Below, one piece after another: positions 44,192 through 53,571 of a DNA stretch of 64,000 nucleotides. The notes beneath the pieces were generated by a model. The model searched no databases. It was not told the DNA's origin and saw only the letters and a program-made list of their open reading frames with translations. A program made the translations under genes and the position numbers. This DNA comes from Notospermus geniculatus (taxonomy: Eukaryota; Nemertea; Pilidiophora; Heteronemertea; Lineidae). Position 1 is the stretch's first letter. Each line of letters starts with the position of its first letter. The stretch is from assembly GCA_002633025.1 (NCBI GenBank), contig NMRB01000865.1, forward strand, positions 1,851 through 65,850. The letters are read 5' to 3'.

Positions 44192-45235
44192 TTACCCATT
44201 TTTTGTCAAATAGATCTTCTCCTTGACAAACCCACAACACGAGGTAAACATTTTCAAAACGTCAGCACGATAGAATGGCAAGGTAAATCCATAAATAACA
44301 AAATTGATACAATAATTTATTATGCAGATCAGGAGCAAGAATTTTGTGATGAGCCATAAAAATAATTTTATTTGTTTTGAATCTTCGGAGTCTTCGGGAG
44401 CGACTAAAAACAACGTGTACATTGTGGATACTGGTAACAGAAATATAACGTACAGCGTCGATACAGTCATTAAAGATACAACCATCCTTGTGTCCTTTTG
44501 TTTTTTTGGTTGTGACATCGTTTCCCTGACGGCCGCTCGCCGGGCTCTAGCAATACCCACGATGATCAAGATATTTGAAGAGAAGATCAGAAAGCTTGGG
44601 ATGTAGCTATACATAGCTGTCTCAAATTGGAATATGATGCCGCTTGTTGTGGGTGATGTGGCATACCAACAATCGTGGGTGGCCCCAATTTCACGAAAGT
44701 CCACCACAAAAAGAATATGGATGCTCAACAAAATGGCAGCCATGATGATGATTGCTATAACAACCTTTCTCATCCTTGTTGTGATCCGGGCCCGGTGTAA
44801 GGGGAACCAGACAACGAAAGCTCTTTCCGTGGTGAAAGCCACAATGAGCCATCCAGAGATACACATGGAGACTTGAAGAAGGAAGATGACAATCTTACAT
44901 TCCCACCCACTTTTGAGAAGATTAAAAGAATACCTGTCGTTCGTGATTTCTGGTAACACATCTCGAATCCACCATACGACGCCGTTGAACAAGACGACTC
45001 CAGTGTCGGACACAGAAAGGACGCTGAGATACTGAACCGACGCATCCTCTCTGTGTCTCGCCCTGAAGAAGACGATGAAGGAAATCGTGTTGCCGATGAT
45101 CCCGACAGAATATACGACCACCATGATGTAATTTTGAAAAAATCCAAAGATGCTTTTAATTTGACTTAATTCACTTTCCAAGTGGTGATGGAGAATGACG
45201 TCGGTATACAGCTCAGACCTTTTCGTCACAGCCAT
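44192..45235 (-). CDS. Class A GPCR, array copy R15
   Basis: Intact, 347 codons from the ATG at 45235 that matches the family start (MAVTKRSELYTDV). Another ATG two codons upstream (45241) exists only because a CATGTA insertion made TACATGTA at 45237-45244. TTERAF after TM3, LLQVSMCISGW in TM3, DCWYATSPTTSG in ECL2, NFVIYG in TM7, tail KEKIYLTKNG. AT element at 45366-45377, 131 bp from the ATG. Confidence 0.92.
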   Translation of the reverse strand: MAVTKRSELYTDVILHHHLESELSQIKSIFGFFQNYIMVVVYSVGIIGNTISFIVFFRARHREDASVQYLSVLSVSDTGVVLFNGVVWWIRDVLPEITNDRYSFNLLKSGWECKIVIFLLQVSMCISGWLIVAFTTERAFVVWFPLHRARITTRMRKVVIAIIIMAAILLSIHILFVVDFREIGATHDCWYATSPTTSGIIFQFETAMYSYIPSFLIFSSNILIIVGIARARRAAVRETMSQPKKQKDTRMVVSLMTVSTLYVIFLLPVSTMYTLFLVAPEDSEDSKQIKLFLWLITKFLLLICIINYCINFVIYGFTLPFYRADVLKMFTSCCGFVKEKIYLTKNG

Positions 45236-45949
45236 GTACATGTAGAAATCGAAGAGATTAATGAAAAACAGGGAAGTGGCAGGCCGTCATGACCCAGAAT
45301 ACCTCGGTTTTGTCACAAGGAGTTGATACCGAGAATGATAACTAGACAAACAGGAAATGCTAAAAGATATTTTTATTCCATCACCAGTTCTATTTTCAGT
45401 GTGCACACTGCTTGCATGTTTAACCATATATAACCACAAGGGAACAAAACTATTTGATCAACGTCACAGTCGTATCATTGTATATATATCATGACTCACC
45501 CCGGCCACTGACGATGATGTAAATCCTATCTGCTCGCCCCTTCTACCGAAATGCTCAGTTTAACGTAACCTCCCTGAATCTTGTCCCTTTCACAACCAAG
45601 TAATACCCTGCTATTTAGATCAACGTTGCAGGTAGTCAGGGACCCAATGGGTCCCGAGGGATTCTAAAGAAATTTGCCGGCCGATGCTTCTTCTACAAAG
45701 TAGCCTGGTTCCCGTCGTCCTCGGTGCGATATCCCTTACCTTCGTTGTGAGGTAAGGGAAATTTCTAAAGAATTTGCCGGCCCACTGATGCTGCCTATAC
45801 ATGAAAAGGTTTGTCGGCACTTCCGGAAATCCTTCTGACGGAAGTTGCCAAAATCCAAGATGGCCACCAAAATGGCCGCCAAATTCATCAAATCCACGAT
45901 ATCCCATTGCTCATTTTTCCTCCCCTCTCATGTGTTGCACCACCTGCAT

Positions 45950-46993
45950 TTACCCATTTTTTGTCAAATAGATCTTCTCCTTGACAAACCCACAACACGA
46001 GGTAAACATTTTCAAAACGTCAGCACGATAGAATGGCAACGTGAATCCATAAATAACAAAATTGATACAATAATTTATTATGCTACACAGGAGCAAGAAT
46101 TTCGTGATGAGCCATAAAAATAATTTTATTTGTCTTGAATCTTCGGAGTCTTCGGCAGCGACTAAAAACAATGTGTACATTCTGGATACTGGTAACAGAA
46201 ATATAACGTACAGCGTCGATACAGTCATTAAAGATATAACCATCCTCGTGTCCTGTTGTTTTTTGGGTTGTGACACTGTTTCCCTGACGGCCGCGCGCCG
46301 GGCTCTAGCAATACCCACGACAATCAAGATATTTGAAGAGAAGATCAGAAAGCTTGGGATGTAGCTATACACAGCTGTCTCGAATTGGAAAATGATACCG
46401 CCTATTGTGGGTGATGTGGTATACCAACAATCGTGGGTGGCCCCAATTTCGCGAAAGTCCACCAGAAAAAGAATATGGATGCTCAACAAAATGGCGGCCA
46501 CGATGATGATTGCAATAACAACCTTTCTCATCTTTGCTGTGATCCTGGCCCGGTGTAAGGGGAACCAGACAACGAAAGCTCTTTCCACTGTGAAAGCCAC
46601 AATGAGCCATCCAGAGACACACTCGGAGACATGAAAAAGGAAGATGACAATCTTACATTCCCACCCACTGTTGAGAAGATTAAAAGAATACCTGCCGTTC
46701 GTGATTTCTGGTAACACATCTCGAATCCACCATACGACGCCGTTGAACAAGACGACTCCGGTGTCGGACACAGAAAGGACGCTGAGATACTGAACCGACG
46801 CATCCTCTCTGTGTCTCACCCTGAAGAAGACGAGGAAGGAAATCGTGTTGCCGATGATCCCGACAGAATATACGACCACCATGATGTAATTTTGAAAAAA
46901 TCCAAAGATGCTTTTAATTTGACTTAATTCACTTTCCAAGTGGTGATGGAGAATGACGTCGGTATACAGCTCAGACCTTCCCGTCACAGCCAT
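45950..46993 (-). CDS. Class A GPCR, array copy R16
   Basis: Intact, 347 codons, start MAVTGRSELYTDV. ICL1 reads FRVRHRED (others FRARHRED), TVERAF follows TM3, ECL2 is DCWYTTSPTIGG, and ECL3 is AAEDSEDSRQ. TM7 NFVIYG and tail KEKIYLTKNG are as in R15. The TATATA sequence is at about 47178-47184 and the AATAAAAATATC element at 47119-47130, 126 bp upstream of the ATG. It is a good example of the standard unit. Confidence 0.92.
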   Translation of the reverse strand: MAVTGRSELYTDVILHHHLESELSQIKSIFGFFQNYIMVVVYSVGIIGNTISFLVFFRVRHREDASVQYLSVLSVSDTGVVLFNGVVWWIRDVLPEITNGRYSFNLLNSGWECKIVIFLFHVSECVSGWLIVAFTVERAFVVWFPLHRARITAKMRKVVIAIIIVAAILLSIHILFLVDFREIGATHDCWYTTSPTIGGIIFQFETAVYSYIPSFLIFSSNILIVVGIARARRAAVRETVSQPKKQQDTRMVISLMTVSTLYVIFLLPVSRMYTLFLVAAEDSEDSRQIKLFLWLITKFLLLCSIINYCINFVIYGFTLPFYRADVLKMFTSCCGFVKEKIYLTKNG

Positions 46994-47692
46994 GTAGAAA
47001 TCGAAGAGATTAATGAAAAACAGGGCAGTGGCAGGCCGTCATGACCCAGAATACCTCGGTTTTGTCACAAGGAGTTGATACCGAGAATGATAACTAGACA
47101 AACAGGAAATGCTAAAAGATATTTTTATTCCATCAACAGTTCTATTTTCAGTGTGCACACTGCTTGCATGTTTAACCATATATAACCACAAGGGAACAAA
47201 ACGATTTGATCAACGTCACAGTCGTATCATTATCATGACTCACGCTGGCCACTGACGATGGTGTAAATCCTATCTGCTCGCCCCTTCTACCGAAATGCTC
47301 AGTTTAACGTAACCTCCCTGAATCTTGTCCCTTTCACAACCAAGTAATACCCTGCTATTTTGATCAACGTTGCAGGTAGTCAGGGACCCGATGGGTCCCG
47401 AGGGATTCTAAAGAAATTTGCCGGCCGATGCTTCTTCTACAAAGTAGCCTCGTTCCCGTTGTCGTCGCTGCGATATCACTTACCTTCGTTGTGAGGTAAG
47501 GGATATTTCTAAAGAATTTGCCGACCCACCGATGCAGCCTATACAAGAAAAGGTTTGTCGGCACTTCCGGAAATCCTTCTGACGGAAGTTGCCAAAATCC
47601 AAGATGGCCACCAAAATGGCCGCCAAATTCATCAAATCCATGATATCCCATTGCTCATTTTTGCTCGCCTCTGTGTGTTGTACCACGTGCAT
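46994..47692 (-). promoter_or_regulatory. Representative unit spacer (upstream region of R16)
   Basis: Order read towards the R16 ATG: a block with CACTTCCGGAAATCC (ETS-like) and CCAAGATGGCCACC plus AAAATGGCCGCC (YY1-like) at about 47560-47660; the distal TTTTGATCAACGTTGCAG motif at about 47358-47375; the proximal GATCAACGTCACAG at about 47207-47222; TATATA at about 47178; and AATAAAAATATC at 47119-47130. The same order recurs in almost every spacer. The block near 47600 is also the 3' flank of R17. Function as a promoter is inferred from position and conservation. Confidence 0.55.
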
Positions 47693-48736
47693 TTACCCAT
47701 TTTTTGTCAGATACATCTTCTCCTTGACAAACCCACAACACGAGGTAAACATTTTCAAAACGTCAGCACGATAGAATGGCAACGTGAATCCATAAATAAC
47801 AAAATTGATACAATAATTTATTATGCTACACAGGAGCAAGAATTTCGTGATGAGCCATAAAAATAATTTTTTTTGCTTTGAATCATCGGAGTCTTCGGGA
47901 GCGACTAAAAACAATGTGTACGTTGTGGATGATGGTAACAGAAATATAACATACAGCGTCGATACCGTCATTAAAGATACAACCATCCTTGTGTCCTGTT
48001 GTTTTTTGGGTTGTGACATCGTTTCCCTGACGGCCGAGCGCCGGGCTCTAGCAATACCCACGACAATCAAGATATTTGAAGAGAAGATGAGAAAGCTTGG
48101 GATGTAGTTATAGACAGCTGTCTCGAACTGGTAAATAATACCGCTTGTTGTGGCTGATGTGGCGTACCAACAATGGCGGGTGGCCCCAATTTCGCGGAAG
48201 TCCACCACAAAAAGAAGATGGATGCTCAACAAAATGGCGGCAATAATCATGATTGCTATGGCAACCTTTCTCATCCTTGTTGTTATCCGGGCTCGGTGTA
48301 AGGGGAACCAGACAACGAAAGCTCTTTCCATGGTGAAAGCCACAATGAGCCATCCAGAGACACACTCGGAGACATGAAAAAGGAAGATGACAATCTTACA
48401 TTCCCACCCACTTTTGAGAAGATTAAAAGAATACCTGCCGTTCGTGATTTCTGGTAACCCATCTCGAATCCACCATACGACGCCGTTGAACAAGACGACT
48501 CCAGTGTCGGACACAGAAAGGACGCTGAGATACTGAACCGACGCATCCTCTCTGTGTCTCGCCCTGAAGAAGACGATGAAGGAAATCGTGTTGCCGATGA
48601 TCCCGGCGGAATATATGACTACCATGATGTAATTTTGAAAAAATCTAAAGAAGCTTTCAATTTGACTTAACTCACTTCCCATGTGCTGATGGAGAATGAC
48701 GTTGGTATACAGCTCAGGCCTTCCCGTCACAGCCAT
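47693..48736 (-). CDS. Class A GPCR, array copy R17
   Basis: Intact, 347 codons, start MAVTGRPELYTNVILHQHMG (one His of the HHH cluster is Gln). TMERAF, HCWYATSATTSG in ECL2, ICL3 ARARRSAVRE, ECL3 APEDSDDS, NFVIYG, tail KEKMYLTKNG. TAGGCCTA at 48738-48745 lies directly upstream of the ATG where other units read CATGTAGAAATC. The AT element at 48871-48882 has one change (GGTATTTTTATT), 135 bp from the ATG. Confidence 0.92.
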   Translation of the reverse strand: MAVTGRPELYTNVILHQHMGSELSQIESFFRFFQNYIMVVIYSAGIIGNTISFIVFFRARHREDASVQYLSVLSVSDTGVVLFNGVVWWIRDGLPEITNGRYSFNLLKSGWECKIVIFLFHVSECVSGWLIVAFTMERAFVVWFPLHRARITTRMRKVAIAIMIIAAILLSIHLLFVVDFREIGATRHCWYATSATTSGIIYQFETAVYNYIPSFLIFSSNILIVVGIARARRSAVRETMSQPKKQQDTRMVVSLMTVSTLYVIFLLPSSTTYTLFLVAPEDSDDSKQKKLFLWLITKFLLLCSIINYCINFVIYGFTLPFYRADVLKMFTSCCGFVKEKMYLTKNG

Positions 48737-48882
48737 GTAGGCCTATATAATCACAGAGATTAATGAAAAACAGGGAAGTGACCGGCCGTCATGACCGAGA
48801 ATACCTGTCCTCTCCAGTCATAAGGGGCTGATACAGAGAGTGTAAACTAGACAAACAGGAAATGTTAAAAGGTATTTTTATT

Positions 48883-49879
48883 ACAAACCAGTTCTATTTT
48901 CAGTGTGCTTGCATGTTTAACCATATATAACTAGACGTCACAGTCGTATCATTATATACATCATGACTCATGCCGGCCACTGACGATGATGTAAGTCCCC
49001 GCTCGCCCCTTCCACCAACTACTTTTCAACGTGACTTCCCTGAATCTTGTCACTTTCACAACCAAGTATAGGCCTACCTGCTATTTTGATCAACGTTGCA
49101 GGTAGTCACGGACCCGATGGGTCCCGAGGGATTCCAAAGAAATTTGCCGGCCGATGCTTCCTCTAGAAGTAGCCTGGTTCCCTTCGTCCTCGCTGCGAGA
49201 TCTCGCGATATTTCAATTTGGATAGGTCCTCCCCGCTACGGAGAATCCCACCCTAGAGATTACGCAGGTGCGAGATGTCTGGGAACGAGGCTGCTCTACA
49301 AGAAAAGGTTTGTCGGCACTTCCGAAAATCCATCTGACGGAAGTTGCCAAAATCCAAGATGGCCACCAAAATGGCCGCCAAACTCACTATGATATCTTTG
49401 GCTATGATTATCGTGGAACAAATACGATCGTGTGTCTAACCCCAGGTTTTAGAGGTCATCCTGTACATGTACGTTAAAACGATTTTTATTTACGTCACAT
49501 TGTTGCTCCATCATAAAATCCAAGGTCTGTCATTTTTGTTACTAGTCAAAGGTACCCGTGGGGCGGGCACATGGTCGAAAACAAACGTTTGACCTTTGAC
49601 CCCAACGACCTTGACCTTCCCAAAAATGAACCCCTCAAGGGCAAATCTGGGGTCAACCTACATCCACCCACCAAGTTTGGCGAAGGTCCGCCCAAGGATG
49701 CCGGAGGAGTAGGGGAACAACAGACAAACAGACAAACGTTGCTCAAATTACATGTAGTTCGTGAATCTTACATGCAGGCCGAAGTTACGACGCCTGTATT
49801 AGTTCACTGCTCATTGTCCGCCTCTATGTGTTGTTCTTCCTACCTTTAGGCCTACTCCCTGCATTTTATTCCTTCTTTG
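48883..49879. other. R17-R18 spacer with extra repeats
   Basis: Standard unit motifs at about 48890-49140, the fuller TAGCCTGGTTCCC element at 49170-49293, the YY1-like block at about 49320-49390, then a degenerate interspersed repeat at about 49410-49790 (GACCTTTGACCCCAACGACC, CCACCAAGTTTGGCGAAGGT). TAGGCCTA occurs at 49069-49076 and 49847-49854 where sister spacers have a plain TA. No gene. Confidence 0.55.
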
Positions 49880-50920
49880 TCAGGTAGGGGACAAAACCTT
49901 CTTGACAAACCCACAACACGTGGTAAACATTTTCAAAACGTCAGCACGATAAAATGGCAACGTGAATCCATACACGACAAAATTGATACAATAATTTATT
50001 AAGCTAAACAGCATCAAGAATTTCGTGATGAGCCATGAGAATAATTTTATTTGTTTTGAATCTTCGGAGTCTTCGGCAGCGACTAGAAAGTACGTGTACA
50101 TTGTGGATGCAGGTAACAGAAATATAACGTACAGCGTCGATACAGTCATTAAAGATACAACCATCCGCGTGTCCTGTTGTTTTTTGGGTTGTGACATCGT
50201 TTCCCGGACGGCCGCCCGCCGGGCTCTAGCAATACCCACGACAATCAAGATATTTGAAGAAAAGATCAGAAAGCTTGGGATGTAGTTATAAGCCGCTGTA
50301 TCAAATTGGAATATAATATCGCTTGCTGTGGGTGATGTGGTGTACCAACAATCGTACGTTGTCACAATTTGGAAATAGTCGACCACAACGAGAAGATGGA
50401 TGCTCAACAAAATGGCGGCCATGATGATGATTGCTATGGCAACCTTTCTTATCCTAGTTGTGATCCGGACCCGCTGTAAGGGGAACCAGACGACGAAAGC
50501 TCTTTCCATGGTGAAAGCCACTATCAGCCACCCAGAAACACATTCAAAGACATGGAAAAGGAAGAGGTTAATCTTACATTCCCACCCACTTTTGAGAAGA
50601 TTATAAGAATACCTGCCGTTCGTGATTTCTGATAACCCATCTCGAATCCACCATGCGACGCCGTTGGTCAAGACGACACCGGTGTCAGACACAGAAAGGA
50701 CGCTGAGATACTGAACCGACGCATCCTCTCTGTGTCTCGCCCTGAAGAAGACGATGAAGGAAGTCGTGTTGCCGATGATACCGACAGAATATATGACCGC
50801 CATGATGTAACTTTGAAAAAATCCAAAGATGCTTTCAATTTGACTAACATGTAACACACTCTGCATGTGGTGATGGAGAATGACGTTGGTATACAGCTCA
50901 GGCCTTCCCGTCACAGCCAT
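49880..50920 (-). CDS. Class A GPCR, array copy R18
   Basis: Intact, 346 codons, start MAVTGRPELYTN, with a changed N-terminal stretch (HHHMQSVLHVSQIES). TM1 is GNTTSF rather than GNTISF; ICL2 reads LQRVRITTRIRK, unusual for the array; TMERAF; DCWYTTSPTASD; ECL3 AAEDSEDS; NFVVYG; tail CCGFVKKVLSPT. AT element at 51051-51062, 131 bp upstream. Confidence 0.92.
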   Translation of the reverse strand: MAVTGRPELYTNVILHHHMQSVLHVSQIESIFGFFQSYIMAVIYSVGIIGNTTSFIVFFRARHREDASVQYLSVLSVSDTGVVLTNGVAWWIRDGLSEITNGRYSYNLLKSGWECKINLFLFHVFECVSGWLIVAFTMERAFVVWFPLQRVRITTRIRKVAIAIIIMAAILLSIHLLVVVDYFQIVTTYDCWYTTSPTASDIIFQFDTAAYNYIPSFLIFSSNILIVVGIARARRAAVRETMSQPKKQQDTRMVVSLMTVSTLYVIFLLPASTMYTYFLVAAEDSEDSKQIKLFSWLITKFLMLFSLINYCINFVVYGFTLPFYRADVLKMFTTCCGFVKKVLSPT

Positions 50921-51491
50921 GTAGAAATCGCAGAGATTGATGAAAAACAGGGAAGTGACAGGCCGTCATGACCCACAATACCTCCCTCTCCAGTCGATCA
51001 TGAGGAGTTGATACCGAGAGTGATAACTTGACAAATAGGGAATGTTAAAAGATATTTTTATTACATCATCATTCTATTTTCAGTGTGCTCTCATGTTTAA
51101 CCATATATCCACAAGGGAACAAAAGATTTCATCAACGTCTCAGTCGTACTGTCAGATCATGACTCGTGCCGGTGTGATAGAAAAATGCCCCCCACCCTCC
51201 TGATGTCCCCTTGCATTGTTTGTCACAGGATTAAGGATCTTGGTCTCTAATGGTGCCGCTTAATCCGTAAATATATAGTTGGCGGACATCACATACCGGA
51301 GGACATTATATTCTTTTACACCGGCCACTGACGATCATGTAAGTCCACTGCTCGCCCCTTCTACCGAACTACTTATAACCTAACCTCCGTGAATCTTGTA
51401 CCTTTCTCGTAACTAACCCACAACCCAGTAGTCTTGAACGTTAGTTGGGATGTTGATATTTTTGGTGGCTGGGAGGGGAATGTCCATGGTC

Positions 51492-51555
51492 GTCAGCTGC
51501 CCCTGCATTCAGAGAGACTTTAGTGAAAAGTCTCTCTGAATGCAGGGCAGCTGAC
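51492..51555. other. Near-perfect 28-bp hairpin
   Basis: GTCAGCTGCCCCTGCATTCA... (from 51492) folds onto ...TGAATGCAGGGCAGCTGAC (to 51555), with a single bulged C and a loop of about 7 bases (TAGTGAA). The length and loop are in the range of a microRNA precursor, but near-perfect pairing also fits a tiny palindromic MITE. No second copy seen in the window. Confidence 0.5.
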
Positions 51556-51714
51556 ATGGATTTGTGGTTATAAGTATTTATTAGCAAATGCAGATTTGTA
51601 GGGAAATGGGAGGGCTGGGGAGATATTCGTCCTGCGACTAAAAGTGTTCAGCAAAAAAACAGAGAAACACATTTAGCAAAAAAAAAAACTGAGAAACAGA
51701 CGCGTGAAAAAAAA

Positions 51715-51795
51715 TCGCCTATTGCAAGGCTCGAACCCGGCGCTCCCGATTCATAGCCGGACGCTCTATCGATGCGCCAGCCGCCTATGATGCCG
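51715..51795 (-). repeat. tRNA-like sequence (tRNA pseudogene or SINE head)
   Basis: On the - strand, TGGCGCATCGATAGAGCG (A-box-like) is followed about 25 bp later by GCCGGGTTCGAGCC (B-box-like). The anticodon arm has a mismatch and a loop of wrong size, and the T arm pairs poorly, so it is not a working tRNA. Confidence 0.5.
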
Positions 51796-52333
51796 GCTAC
51801 TGAATAAATGTTTATGAATACATCCCAGCTGCTCAACATATTTTTATGATGATAGAAATGACGTCACAAATCAGAATAATCTTACAAAAATCGCATTTCA
51901 CAACATCCATAGAGCAAGTCCCCAGCAAATCTATCAGTATATCGCTACATAATGTACCCATCTACGTTCATAGCCACTAAAAACGGTGAACCAACCGTCC
52001 GATATATTCCATCTGAACATTAGGCGCATTTCAGCTATAAGTCCGATTCTATTGACTGACCCGTGACAAGTCTTTGGCTAGCTTCGCTGTTGGCCGCTAC
52101 GCGGCGCGTTGGGCCCTTGCGTCAAGTAATACCTGCCTTTTTGATCACGGTGCAGGTAGTCATGGTCCAAATGGATCCCGAGGGATTTTTCTAAAGAAAT
52201 TTCCCGACCGATGCTTCCTCTACAAGAAAAGGTTTATCGGCACTTCCGAAACTCCGTCTGACGGAAGTTGCCAAAATCCAAGATGGCCTGCAAAATGGCC
52301 GCCAAATTCATCAAATCCATAAAATCCCATTGC

Positions 52334-53428
52334 TCATTTTTGCTCGCCTCTGTGTGTAGTACTCCTGCGTTTCCCCATTCTTCGACAAATAAAGGACAAG
52401 ACGTTCTTCTTGACAAACCCACAACACGTGGTTAACATTTTCAAAACGTCAGCGCGATAGAATGGCAACGTGAATCCATAAATAACAAAATTGATACAAT
52501 AATTTATTAAGCTAGACAGGAGCAAGAATTTCGTGATGAGCCATAAAAATATTTTTAATCGTTCTGAATCATCGGAGTCTTCGGGAACGACTAAAAATAA
52601 TGTGTACATTGTGGATGCTGGTAACAGAAATATAACGTACAGCGTCGATACAGTCATTAAAGATACAACCATCCTTGTGTCCTGTTGTTTTTTTGGTTGT
52701 ATCATCGTTTCCCTGACGGCCGCCTGCCGGGCTTTAGCAATACCCACGACAATCAAGATATTTGAAGAGAAGATCAGAAAGCTTGGGATGTAGCTATACA
52801 CAGCTGTCTCGAATTGGAACATGATACCACTTGTTGTGGGTGATGTGGTATACCAACAACGGCCGGTGGCCGCAATTTCGCGGAAGTCCACCACAAAAAG
52901 AAGATGGGTGCTGAACAAACTGGCAGCCATAATGATGATTGCTATGGCAACCTTTCTCATCCTTGTTGTGATCCGGGCCCGGTGTAAGGGGAACCAGACG
53001 ATAAAAGCCCTTTCCATGGTGAAAGCCACAATGAGCCATCCAGAGACACACTCGGAGACATGAAGAAGGAAGATGTTAATCTTACATTCCCACCCACTGT
53101 TGAGAAGATTATAAGAATACCTGCCTTTCGTGATTTCTGGTAACCCATCTCTAATCCACCATACGACGCCGTTGAACAAGACGACTCCGGTGTCGGACAC
53201 AGAAAGGACGCTGAGATACTGAACCGACGCATCCTCTCTGTGTCTCGCCCTGAAGAAGACGATGAAGGAAATCGTGTTCCCGATGATCCCGGTGGAATAT
53301 ATGACTACCATGATGTAATTTTGAAAAAATTTGAAGATGCTTTCAATTTGACTGAACTCACTTTCCAAGTGGTGATGGAGAATGACGTCGGTAGGCCTAT
53401 ACAGCTCAGGCCTTCCCGTCACAGCCAT
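52334..53428 (-). CDS. Class A GPCR, array copy R19 (long tail)
   Basis: Intact, 364 codons, start MAVTGRPELYRPTDV; the Arg-Pro comes from TAGGCCTA at 53392-53399. TMERAF, ECL2 GRCWYTTSPTTSG, ICL3 AKARQAAVRE, ECL3 VPEDSDDSE, NFVIYG. The usual stop is lost: the tail reads through CCGFVKKNVLSFIC for about 18 extra residues (RRMGKRRSTTHRGEQK at the end), a basic extension no other copy has. AT element at 53557-53571, with an extra ATT, 129 bp upstream. Confidence 0.88.
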   Translation of the reverse strand: MAVTGRPELYRPTDVILHHHLESEFSQIESIFKFFQNYIMVVIYSTGIIGNTISFIVFFRARHREDASVQYLSVLSVSDTGVVLFNGVVWWIRDGLPEITKGRYSYNLLNSGWECKINIFLLHVSECVSGWLIVAFTMERAFIVWFPLHRARITTRMRKVAIAIIIMAASLFSTHLLFVVDFREIAATGRCWYTTSPTTSGIMFQFETAVYSYIPSFLIFSSNILIVVGIAKARQAAVRETMIQPKKQQDTRMVVSLMTVSTLYVIFLLPASTMYTLFLVVPEDSDDSERLKIFLWLITKFLLLSSLINYCINFVIYGFTLPFYRADVLKMLTTCCGFVKKNVLSFICRRMGKRRSTTHRGEQK

Positions 53429-53571
53429 GTAGAAATCGCAGAGATTAATGAAAAACAGGGAAGTGGCTGGCCGTCATGACCCAGAATTCCTCTCTCTCTC
53501 CAGTCACACGGTATCGACACTGAGATTGATAACTAAACGAACAGAAAATGCTGAAAGATATTATTTTTATT

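Larger units (their letters stand above)
51063..52333. other. R18-R19 spacer, enlarged
   Basis: Longer than the standard spacer. It contains a perfect hairpin (51492-51555), a tRNA-like sequence on the - strand (51715-51795) and a run of unrecognised sequence to about 52120, after which the standard distal motif (about 52134-52160) and YY1-like block (about 52240-52330) resume. No exon recognised. Confidence 0.5.

Noticed and set aside
51715-51795. Functional tRNA gene on the - strand
   Set aside because: A- and B-box-like motifs are present, but the anticodon and T arms do not fold properly; classed as tRNA-like repeat.
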